From Chitinophagaceae bacterium (GTDB taxonomy: Bacteria; Bacteroidota; Bacteroidia; Chitinophagales; Chitinophagaceae): a stretch of 57,991 nucleotides of DNA. The stretch is from the NCBI GenBank assembly GCA_020437365.1, contig JAGQWM010000009.1, positions 1 through 57,991 of the forward strand, given 5' to 3'. How positions within the stretch are numbered: the first letter of the stretch is position 1; each line of letters opens with the position of its first letter. A program made the position numbers and the translations under genes. Shown here in pieces: positions 19,917-26,908 of this stretch. The notes below the pieces were generated by a model. It was not told the origin of the DNA. It saw only the letters and a program-made list of their open reading frames with translations, and searched no databases.

Positions 19917-20276
19917 ATGAAACAACTTATTCTTCTTCTCGCATTTTATTCCTGTGGCACTACTTCATCGAATGATAGTACGCAAGACAGCCTTGTCGTT
20001 AAAGTGGGCAAGCAATTAGATATAAAATTGGAAGCCGTTATGGGAACCGGTTACAGTTGGGCATTGGAAGATTCATCTTTTACCAATTATCTTTCTATTG
20101 ACACTTCCTTCGTCATGTCAAAACCTCAGGAAAAAGAAGGGGCCAAAGAAAATCAAGTATTTCGCTTTACCGGTTTGGCCAAAGGTGTCGTAACGATTCA
20201 TTTTCTTTATCGCCGCCCTTGGGAAAAAGATAAAGAACCTGCTGACAAAAAAACATTTACCATTACGATAGAATAA
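19917..20276 (+). CDS. Chagasin-family (I42) cysteine-protease inhibitor, lipoprotein
   Basis: A 119-residue exported protein of the chagasin/I42 family, which blocks papain-type (C1) cysteine proteases by inserting loops into the active site. The family loops are present: MGTGYSW (about 42-48; counterpart of NPTTGYxW), the charged KEGAKENQVFRF stretch, and YRRPWEKDKEP (about 98-108, with the conserved RPW). The N-terminus is short and ends in FYSC, a lipobox, so it is probably lipid-anchored. A papain-type protease gene starts only 26 bp downstream, so the two probably form a protease/inhibitor pair. The inhibitor may protect the cell from its own enzyme (inference). The assignment rests on several separate motifs and the correct length. 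Confidence 0.88.
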   Translation: MKQLILLLAFYSCGTTSSNDSTQDSLVVKVGKQLDIKLEAVMGTGYSWALEDSSFTNYLSIDTSFVMSKPQEKEGAKENQVFRFTGLAKGVVTIHFLYRRPWEKDKEPADKKTFTITIE

Positions 20277-20302
20277 TTTTTTTAACCATTAAACCAAACA
20301 TC

Positions 20303-21406
20303 ATGAAACAACTTAAGCAATTCAAGTTTGCCATTTTACTTTTAAGTTTTGCATTTGCAGAAACTGGATGGTCACAACCCATTATCCAATTACCGCAGAA
20401 ATACAAACTGCGTGAAGTCAATGCAACACCGCAATTAAAAGCAGAGTTGGCCAATCAACGAAAACTCATTGTACAACAAAAATTACAATTCAATGTCGGC
20501 TTTACCTCAGTCAGTAATAAACCATTGGCACAAATTACAGGCGACAAAAATGAAATTCCTGAAAGTGAAGTTTTGCGAATTAAAAATTATTTAAAAACCA
20601 GGAAACTAAGTCCTTACTTTCCCGGCATTTCCAAAATAAAATTCAAAGGTTGCTTTGCTAATAATAAAACGTATGATGCCCGAAGTATGGGCTATGTAAC
20701 GCCGGTAAAAAATCAACAATGCGGCAATTGCTGGGCTTATTCAGCCATTGGTGCATACGAAGCCAGTTTTAAAAAGATAAACGGTTACACCATTGATGCT
20801 TCAGAACAATATGCAGAAAATTGCGTGGTGGGCGATTGTAGCGGAGGCCTTTCTTATAAAATTTTTGAATGGATGGTAGATGATAATAAAAACCTGGAAA
20901 GAAACTCCGTTTCACCTGATGCGGGTGTCAATCAGCCTTGCCCCGGCGGCACACCCAGTACAAATTATTACGCCACTGATTGGGGTGTTGTAAGAGGTGA
21001 TGGCGATATCAGTAAGATTCCAACCGTCAATGAAATAAAAGCTGCACTTTGCCAATATGGTCCATTGTCAGTTAGTGTACTTGTCAACAGCACTTTTCAG
21101 AATTATACAAATGGCGTTTATATGGGCACACCGAGTAATTATGCGAATCCAAGTTCTAACCATGCAGTTGTATTAGTTGGTTGGGATGATTATAAAGGTG
21201 CCTGGCTGATCAAAAACTCCTGGGGCACCAATTGGGGTATGGACGGTTTTATGTGGATTAAATATAACAGCAGCAACATCGGAAGAAGAGCTTCCTGGGT
21301 TATCGCCAAGCAATACCCGAAATTGAAAAAAATGCCGGTTAATACAAAAGTTCCTTTAAAAAAAGCAGAAATCAACCAAGTACCGAAAAGACAAATCAAA
21401 GATTAA
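20303..21406 (+). CDS. Secreted papain-family (C1A) cysteine protease
   Basis: A 367-residue protein with a signal peptide (about residues 1-25, ending GWSQ), a propeptide of about 100 residues and a C1A catalytic domain from about 125. The triad is C143 (in QQCGNCWAYSA), H287 (in SNHAVVLVGWDD) and N305 (in KNSWGTNWG), and DCSGG corresponds to the papain GCxGG motif. The segment before C143 is one residue shorter than papain's QGSCGSCW, so the oxyanion-hole glutamine is displaced. A basic tail of about 35 residues follows the domain; no type IX secretion C-terminal domain is visible. The gene follows a chagasin-type inhibitor by 26 bp and is closed by a rho-independent terminator. Substrates are unknown. 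Confidence 0.94.
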   Translation: MKQLKQFKFAILLLSFAFAETGWSQPIIQLPQKYKLREVNATPQLKAELANQRKLIVQQKLQFNVGFTSVSNKPLAQITGDKNEIPESEVLRIKNYLKTRKLSPYFPGISKIKFKGCFANNKTYDARSMGYVTPVKNQQCGNCWAYSAIGAYEASFKKINGYTIDASEQYAENCVVGDCSGGLSYKIFEWMVDDNKNLERNSVSPDAGVNQPCPGGTPSTNYYATDWGVVRGDGDISKIPTVNEIKAALCQYGPLSVSVLVNSTFQNYTNGVYMGTPSNYANPSSNHAVVLVGWDDYKGAWLIKNSWGTNWGMDGFMWIKYNSSNIGRRASWVIAKQYPKLKKMPVNTKVPLKKAEINQVPKRQIKD

Positions 21407-21428
21407 AATCATACTTCACTGATAAAAG

Positions 21429-21452
21429 ACCGGTCAATGACCGGTTTTTTTT
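21429..21452 (+). terminator. Rho-independent terminator after the C1A protease gene
   Basis: ACCGGTC (21429-21435) pairs with GACCGGT (21439-21445) around an AAT loop, followed by a run of T residues to 21452. It separates the inhibitor/protease pair from the next ATP-grasp gene. Confidence 0.85.
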
Positions 21453-21498
21453 ATGCTAAAAATTCTTATTTTTAGTCAACACACAAAAATAAAACAGC

Positions 21499-22695
21499 AT
21501 GATACCTTCGCTTCGCAAAAAATATAATGATGCATTCTTACAAAAAAAATATGAAGCTTTTATTCACGAACTGGAAGCAGCACATCCGGGTCAATTGGAT
21601 TTCAGAGTAGCGGAAACGCCGGTTTTTATTCCAAAAGATTTCAATGATAAAATATTGGATGCCTGCGAAAGTATTATTGATATTATTACTGACCCAAAAT
21701 ATAAAGGCCTTACTAAAAATTCCATTCCCGGTAATTTTCAAGTGCCTAACGAAAATGAACATACGCAATTTATCGCTTTCGATTTTGGCGTTTGCATCAA
21801 TGCAGATGGAGAATATGAACCTCAACTCATAGAAATGCAGGGTTTCCCTTCTCTATTTGCCTACGAAATCCTGTTAGATGACATGTACCGAAAACATTTT
21901 CAAATTCCAGAAAATTTTTCCTGTTACCTGAACGGATTGAACCGGGCAACTTATATTGAACAATTAAAAAAAATAATTCTCAACAATTATCCACCGGAAA
22001 ATGTGGTCTTGCTTGAAATATTTCCTTTTCAACAAAAAACGAGAATTGACTTTTTTTGCACCAAAGAATATCTTGGCATTCCTATTATTTGCCTGACAGA
22101 AGTAATCAAAGAAGGTAAACAATTATTCTATATGCATGAGGGCAAAAAAATACGAATCAAACGAATTTACAACCGTGTCATTTTCGATGAATTACATCAG
22201 CAGTCGGAAGAAGTACAGAAAAAAGGAAAAATTCTTTTGGAAGAATTGGAAGTGGAATGGTGTCCACATCCCAATTGGTTTTACAGGATTAGCAAATATA
22301 CTTTACCGTTTATTCGGCATCCGTATGTTCCTAAAACTTATTTTTTGCACGAAGTAAAACAAGTGCCTTCCGATTTGGAGAATTATGTATTGAAACCTTT
22401 GTTTTCATTTGCCGGGCAAGGTGTTGTCATTGATGTAACACAAAAAGACCTGGACAATATTGCTGATCCTGAAAACTGGATTTTGCAACGCAAAGTACAA
22501 TATGCCGATATTATTCCTACGCCGGATGTACCCGCCAAAGCAGAAATCAGAATGTTTTATTTCTGGGATGAAAATGCCAAACGGCCTGTAGCTGCCAATA
22601 ACCTTGGCAGAATGAGCAAAGGAAAAATGATTGGCGTCCGATATAATAAAGACAAAGAATGGGTAGGCGGCAATTGTTGCTATTTTGAAAAATAA
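21499..22695 (+). CDS. ATP-grasp protein, glutathionylspermidine-synthase-like type
   Basis: A 398-residue cytoplasmic protein that looks like the synthetase part of glutathionylspermidine synthase or a circularly permuted ATP-grasp. The N-terminal part has the acidic segment QFIAFDFGVCINADGEYEPQ and QLIEMQGFPSLFAYE (about 95-125), which fits substrate or metal binding. The C-terminal ATP-binding loop is VLKPLFSFAGQGVV (from about residue 297), followed by ILQRKVQY and AEIRMFYFWDE. I see no CHAP amidase domain, unlike the bifunctional E. coli enzyme. It is preceded by a terminator, so it is a separate unit with its own promoter, but it lies in the same direction as the GCS2/ATP-grasp cluster. 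A ligase role in peptide or polyamine conjugation is inferred. Confidence 0.72.
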   Translation: MIPSLRKKYNDAFLQKKYEAFIHELEAAHPGQLDFRVAETPVFIPKDFNDKILDACESIIDIITDPKYKGLTKNSIPGNFQVPNENEHTQFIAFDFGVCINADGEYEPQLIEMQGFPSLFAYEILLDDMYRKHFQIPENFSCYLNGLNRATYIEQLKKIILNNYPPENVVLLEIFPFQQKTRIDFFCTKEYLGIPIICLTEVIKEGKQLFYMHEGKKIRIKRIYNRVIFDELHQQSEEVQKKGKILLEELEVEWCPHPNWFYRISKYTLPFIRHPYVPKTYFLHEVKQVPSDLENYVLKPLFSFAGQGVVIDVTQKDLDNIADPENWILQRKVQYADIIPTPDVPAKAEIRMFYFWDENAKRPVAANNLGRMSKGKMIGVRYNKDKEWVGGNCCYFEK

Positions 22696-22726
22696 GTTGC
22701 CCCAATTAAAGAGCAACTTATTTTAT
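22691..22726. terminator. Bidirectional terminator between ATP-grasp and TonB receptor genes
   Basis: AATAAGTTGC (22691-22700) pairs with GCAACTTATT (22713-22722) around a 12-nt loop and is followed by T-rich sequence. The TAA stop of the ATP-grasp gene lies inside the left arm. The gene on the other side ends at 22736. Confidence 0.7.
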
Positions 22727-22735
22727 CTTATTTTT

Positions 22736-25288
22736 TTAAGGAATTGTAAAACGAATTCCGGTATAAAACATTCTTCCGGATATGGGTCCCCAAATCATTG
22801 ATGCATCAAAATAAGGGCCAAAGGGTTGGTCGGCACCCAATATCACTTTGTCCTGGTAAAAATTTGTAAGATTTTCACCACCCAAATACCATTCAAAAGG
22901 ATTTTTATTACCAAATGATTTACTCACCTGCGCATTCATCAACACAAATGATGGTGAATAGGTTGGCAATTGATATTGCGGTGGGTTACTTGCAGTGGTT
23001 GGAATTCTTTTGGCACTATTAAAAGTTATCGTGTAATCAAATTTCCATTTGCCTGCAGCATAAGCCAGGTTTGCAAAACCCCGATGTTTAGATACAAAAG
23101 GACGTTCTAAAAGCTTCCCATCGAAAGTAGATTGAACATCGTAATACCTGTACGCCAACCGTACGGATAAACGACGTATGGGTTCATAATTTATTTCCGC
23201 CAAAAAACTATTGGCATAAGATTTACCATCGAGGTTGTAAAAATTAATTTCTCTTGTAGATTTATCGAGATCTACAACGGCCTGGTTTTTAAAATTTGTC
23301 CTGTAGAAATCCAAACCAATCGATCCGTTCTTTGCAAACAACCTGAATTTTTGATCCAATGAAATACCTGTACTCCAGGCTACTTCCTGATCGAGGCCAT
23401 AGGCTTTGCCTTGCATTTGTACCGGCAAGTGAACTGTCCTGGAACTGACCAATACACCGGCATTTTCAGCAAAAATATTGGCTGTTCTTTGCCCTTTTCC
23501 AAAAGCTAAGCGAATAACTGTTCTCGAAGCCGGTTGGTAACGTACATGAATTCTCGGTGTAAAGAAGAAGCCATACAAATTATTGTGGTCGCCGCGAATA
23601 CCAAGAATAACATCCAGTTTTTTCAAAAAACTATAGGTGTATTCAAAAAATGCGCCGGCCACATTTTCATTGCGCTTGTATTGATTTGTTTTATACATTT
23701 CATCATAATGATCGGCTACGAAACTGACACCCGTTCTGAATTTATGATTGGTATTGCCAATGATTGATTGATAAATAAGGTTGGAATAAAAATTGGACTG
23801 CCGGGCATCGTAAATCGTTTGTCCGAAATAGGTATTTTGTTGATGGTCATACGCAGCGAATTGCCATCCAAAACTTTTATATCTTTTTTGGGGAAATACA
23901 TAGCCAATTTTGGCAAAGGCATCTATTCTTCTTGTATCGAGGCCCAGTCCGTAATGATTAGTTGTCAATTTATCTTTGGAAGGTGAAAAAGCCGTTTCGC
24001 CTCCTACTTTATTATCCGATAAATATCGAATGCCGGCTTGTGCTTCCACTCCTTTCCCACTGCTAAATTTCCAACGGTTCAATATGGTAAATAAATTACC
24101 GGTAGGAATATCCCGAAATCCATCTTTGTTAAAATCCACATTTTTATTTTGCATAAATGCATTGTGTACCAACAAAGCAGTTGACCATTTGTCATTTATT
24201 TTTCTGGCCAGGTTTACATTAAAATCAGTTTTGCCCATGTTATTGATATAAGCATTGGCAAAAAGCTTTGGCGCATTTTGGGGTTTCTTCAATTCTACAT
24301 TTATCTGCCCTGTAATACTTTCAAATCCATTGACAACAGAACCCACTCCTTTCGATAATTGAATACTTTCTACCCATGTACCGGGAATAAAATTTAATCC
24401 CCAAAGTGTAGCAATTCCTCTCGGCCCGGGTAAATTTTCTACTGTCAATTGAGAATAAATACCGGATAAACCAAGCATTTGAATTTGTTTGGAACCTGTA
24501 ACGCCATCACTATAGGAAACATCAACCGAAGCATTTGTTTCAAAACTTTCACTTAGGTTACAACAGGCTGCTTTGAATAATTCTTTTTCAGTCATCACCA
24601 TTGTTCTGATAGCCGACCGTGGCGAAATGTATGAAGGGCTCCTCACCGATGTTACTTTTACTTCCTGCAATTCCATTTGACTATCCAAAATGATATTGAC
24701 TTGCTGTCCTTTTTTGGCAGTAATTTTTTTGGAAGTAAAGCCGGCATAACTCACGATTAATGTTACTGAATCCTTTACTATCAACGTAAAAAATCCATTC
24801 TCATTTGAAACTGTACCTTCTTTTTGTCCTTCGATTAAAATGGTAGCACCTTTTAACGGGCTGAAATTTCCTTTTGCATCCTGCTCCACTACAAGCCCCG
24901 TTACTTTATTTTCAACATTCTCACTCTCTTTTTCATGATCATCATCATCGTGTGCTTCCCGGTAATGACAACATTCCGGTAAAGCCTCGTATGTTGCTTT
25001 ATCTGCTGTAAAGTTTTTGGTGTCATGCCCTACGTTGACAATTCTTCTTTCAACTTTTCGAGCTGTAGTTTGCTGAGGATTATAAACCAGTGTGAGGAGT
25101 TGTTTTGCTTCATCCCAAAAAACACTAGTAACGCCTTTTCCCATAGCCGCTTTTTCAATTCTTTCTTTACACTCATCACACTCACCGGCCACAAAAAACG
25201 AATCCGTTTTAGTGATTTCTTTTATTGTTTGTTGGCCTAATGCTGAAGATCCAATCAGCAACAGCCAAAAGAATATATATTTTTTCAT
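22736..25288 (-). CDS. TonB-dependent receptor with N-terminal HMA-like metal domain
   Basis: An 850-residue outer-membrane receptor with an unusual N-terminus. After the signal peptide (to about residue 19) comes a heavy-metal-associated-like domain with C37 and C40 (GECDECKERIEKA), ending in PECCHYREAHDDDDHEKE (C106, C107, H108, then acidic and histidine residues). A carboxypeptidase-regulatory-like domain follows (about 130-210), then the plug (about 215-340, with QIQMLGLSGIYSQLTVENLP) and barrel. The Cys and His residues suggest that it takes up or exports copper or another soft metal. The same domain makes up most of the small secreted protein at 25856-26350. It is the last gene of a minus-strand set with a TlpA-like protein 24 bp upstream. 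Confidence 0.9.
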   Translation of the reverse strand: MKKYIFFWLLLIGSSALGQQTIKEITKTDSFFVAGECDECKERIEKAAMGKGVTSVFWDEAKQLLTLVYNPQQTTARKVERRIVNVGHDTKNFTADKATYEALPECCHYREAHDDDDHEKESENVENKVTGLVVEQDAKGNFSPLKGATILIEGQKEGTVSNENGFFTLIVKDSVTLIVSYAGFTSKKITAKKGQQVNIILDSQMELQEVKVTSVRSPSYISPRSAIRTMVMTEKELFKAACCNLSESFETNASVDVSYSDGVTGSKQIQMLGLSGIYSQLTVENLPGPRGIATLWGLNFIPGTWVESIQLSKGVGSVVNGFESITGQINVELKKPQNAPKLFANAYINNMGKTDFNVNLARKINDKWSTALLVHNAFMQNKNVDFNKDGFRDIPTGNLFTILNRWKFSSGKGVEAQAGIRYLSDNKVGGETAFSPSKDKLTTNHYGLGLDTRRIDAFAKIGYVFPQKRYKSFGWQFAAYDHQQNTYFGQTIYDARQSNFYSNLIYQSIIGNTNHKFRTGVSFVADHYDEMYKTNQYKRNENVAGAFFEYTYSFLKKLDVILGIRGDHNNLYGFFFTPRIHVRYQPASRTVIRLAFGKGQRTANIFAENAGVLVSSRTVHLPVQMQGKAYGLDQEVAWSTGISLDQKFRLFAKNGSIGLDFYRTNFKNQAVVDLDKSTREINFYNLDGKSYANSFLAEINYEPIRRLSVRLAYRYYDVQSTFDGKLLERPFVSKHRGFANLAYAAGKWKFDYTITFNSAKRIPTTASNPPQYQLPTYSPSFVLMNAQVSKSFGNKNPFEWYLGGENLTNFYQDKVILGADQPFGPYFDASMIWGPISGRMFYTGIRFTIP

Positions 25289-25312
25289 ATCCAGAAAATT
25301 TTCCGGCTATGA

Positions 25313-25804
25313 TTATTCTAATATCTTTTTTAATGTCTTTTCCAGTTCTTTGCTACTCAAATCCATGGCTATTAGTTTTCCATCCCGCCCGATTAAATAA
25401 GAAGTAGGGATAGCATACACAGACCAATCTGCCGCAATCTTTGACTCCCGGCCGCTATTGTCATTGACCTGTATCCACGAAATTTTATCTTTCCGAATGG
25501 CTTTTAACCAGGCTTTTTTATTTTCATCTACAGAAACGCCAAAAATCTCAAACCCTTTCTCCTTATATGCATTATATACCTTGGCAATTTTTTTATTGGT
25601 CCATCTGCAAGGCCCGCACCATGAAGCCCAAAAATCCACTAATACCACTTTACCACGAAGGGAAGATAATGTTATCGTATCGCCATTGACAGATGGCAAC
25701 GCAATCTCTGTTGCTGTATCTCCAAAATGAGGCTGTGCCTGTAAAGAAACGGAAACCAATAAACACAAAGACAACACTAAAAAAGAAATTACTTTTTTAA
25801 TCAT
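25313..25804 (-). CDS. TlpA/ResA-like thiol-disulfide oxidoreductase
   Basis: A 163-residue exported thioredoxin-fold protein. After a signal peptide (to about residue 23, LQAQ) it has the AhpC/TSA-like core with the active site WASWCGPCRW (C63, C66) and the cis-proline strand IPTSYLIGRDGKLI. Such proteins reduce disulfides or apo-proteins in the periplasm. It lies between two genes for HMA-type metal proteins, 24 bp before the TonB receptor and 51 bp after the HMA protein. A role in keeping their CxxC and CC cysteines reduced for metal loading is therefore likely, but inferred. A perfect hairpin lies in the upstream gap and may affect its expression. Confidence 0.93.
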   Translation of the reverse strand: MIKKVISFLVLSLCLLVSVSLQAQPHFGDTATEIALPSVNGDTITLSSLRGKVVLVDFWASWCGPCRWTNKKIAKVYNAYKEKGFEIFGVSVDENKKAWLKAIRKDKISWIQVNDNSGRESKIAADWSVYAIPTSYLIGRDGKLIAMDLSSKELEKTLKKILE

Positions 25805-25814
25805 AACCTATTAT

Positions 25815-25845
25815 AATGTACTTCGGCTTTTCGCCGAAGTACATT
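25815..25845 (-). other. Perfect 13-bp intercistronic hairpin
   Basis: AATGTACTTCGGC (25815-25827) pairs perfectly with GCCGAAGTACATT (25833-25845) around a 5-nt loop. It lies between the HMA-protein stop and the TlpA-like start. On the minus strand no U-tract follows, so it looks more like an mRNA-stability or expression-ratio element than a simple terminator. Function is inferred. Confidence 0.8.
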
Positions 25846-25855
25846 CAGTAATGAA

Positions 25856-26350
25856 TTATTGTTTTTTCTCTTTTTCTTTATCGCATTTCTCGCCTTTTTG
25901 GCAGCAGGATTTTTCTTTGTCTTTTACTTTTACCTTATCTGCTTTTTCACCTTTCTGGCAGCAAGATTTGTCTTTGACTTTTACGTTATCTGCATTCAAG
26001 GCTTTATTGCTATCCATAGAAGTTCTTTCATAATGGCAGCATTGGTGCAATTTATTGTAGGCATCGTTAGTGGCATTGAATCCCGCATTATCATATCCTG
26101 CATCAGCAATTTTTTGCTGAATTTTTGCCAGGTTGGTTTTACTGCTGACAAAAGTTACGGTTATCTTTTTTGTGTCTTTATTCCAAACCGCTTCTGTTGC
26201 GCCAGCATCTTTTGCAGCTTTCTCAATGGTTTTTTTACACATACCGCAATTACCGGAAACATCAAAAGTTTGGGTTTCACTTTGAGCTACTGCAGCAAAA
26301 GAGAATGCTGAAAAAAGAGCAATCAGTGAAAATATTTTTATCGATTTCAT
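25856..26350 (-). CDS. Secreted HMA-type metal-binding protein with CC-rich tail
   Basis: A 164-residue exported protein. The signal peptide runs to about residue 23 (FAAVAQ). A heavy-metal-associated-like domain follows, with C35 and C38 (GNCGMCKKTIEKA), ending in HQCCHYERT (C104, C105, H106). The tail has two copies of a lysine-rich SCCQKGEK block (about 129-136 and 148-155) plus a final cysteine. The paired cysteines suggest binding of copper(I), zinc or a similar metal. The domain is clearly the same as the N-terminus of the TonB receptor encoded two genes downstream, including the CCHY ending, so the two proteins may exchange metal. It sits 95 bp after an HYC_CC_PP gene. It may be a metal chaperone or a storage buffer. 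Confidence 0.88.
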   Translation of the reverse strand: MKSIKIFSLIALFSAFSFAAVAQSETQTFDVSGNCGMCKKTIEKAAKDAGATEAVWNKDTKKITVTFVSSKTNLAKIQQKIADAGYDNAGFNATNDAYNKLHQCCHYERTSMDSNKALNADNVKVKDKSCCQKGEKADKVKVKDKEKSCCQKGEKCDKEKEKKQ

Positions 26351-26445
26351 ATTATTTTATTTTAATGAATTATTGTATTAATTTTTTGTTGAATTGTGAA
26401 ATGATGAACCACCCAAGGTGGCGAATGCTTAAAATAGGAAAGGTA

Positions 26446-26838
26446 TCAAATCAAGAAAACATTATGTTGCAAATAAGCATCCTGATCCGAAAGGTCGGGA
26501 GGTAAATATTTTTGGAAACTGTAAGCAGGTGTACCATTTTCGAAATTGGCCGTCATAAATGCCGAAGGTGTAAAAATTAAATTATCAGGCAAAGAAAATT
26601 CAATAGCACTGACCTGATTATTGTTTTGGTCTTGTACCAATTTGACAATGACAACTTCATCTCTGCAACATCCCTTGGCATTTTGCTTATGCATGCCACA
26701 GTTATCACAAACATCTTTTGTAGAAATAAAAAGTTGCGAAGCAGTATGCTTATTCATACAGTAATGCTGGCTTATAACAAAGCCGCAGGTTACTGCCAAA
26801 TAACAGACAAGGGTAAAAGCTGTAAGCAACTTCTTCAT
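26446..26838 (-). CDS. HYC_CC_PP family secreted cysteine-rich protein
   Basis: A 130-residue protein of the Bacteroidota HYC_CC_PP family, named after its three motifs, all present: HYC (25-27), CC (57-58, after a CDNCGMH motif) and PP (in KYLPPDLS). The N-terminus is hydrophobic (MKKLLTAFTLVCYLAVTCGF) and acts as signal peptide or anchor. Cysteine and histidine content suggests metal binding, and the neighbours are HMA-type proteins and a metal-type TonB receptor. The reading frame continues upstream to 26964, but the ATG at 26838 is chosen because it puts the signal sequence first and avoids the upstream porin gene. A perfect -7 box (26847-26854) ends 8 nt before this ATG. Function is not established. 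Confidence 0.85.
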   Translation of the reverse strand: MKKLLTAFTLVCYLAVTCGFVISQHYCMNKHTASQLFISTKDVCDNCGMHKQNAKGCCRDEVVIVKLVQDQNNNQVSAIEFSLPDNLIFTPSAFMTANFENGTPAYSFQKYLPPDLSDQDAYLQHNVFLI

Positions 26839-26846
26839 AGATGAGG

Positions 26847-26854
26847 CAAATTTA
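26847..26854 (-). promoter_or_regulatory. Candidate -7 element of the HYC_CC_PP gene
   Basis: The minus strand reads TAAATTTG, an exact TAnnTTTG, 8 nt before the ATG at 26838. It could start the metal set independently of the porin. The -33 position is weak. Confidence 0.35.
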
Positions 26855-26908
26855 ATAAAAAAACTAAAATTTGATAACGTTTTCCTATTGAACTTTATTT
26901 TTCTTCTA

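Noticed and set aside
25859..26311. A 150-residue hydrophobic plus-strand frame opposite the HMA protein
   Set aside because: The hydrophobicity comes from reading the lysine- and cysteine-rich sequence in reverse; the minus-strand gene has a signal peptide and clear motifs.
26409..26421. The CCACC-CAA-GGTGG hairpin before the HMA protein gene as a terminator
   Set aside because: The stem is only five pairs and no T-run follows in the transcribed direction.
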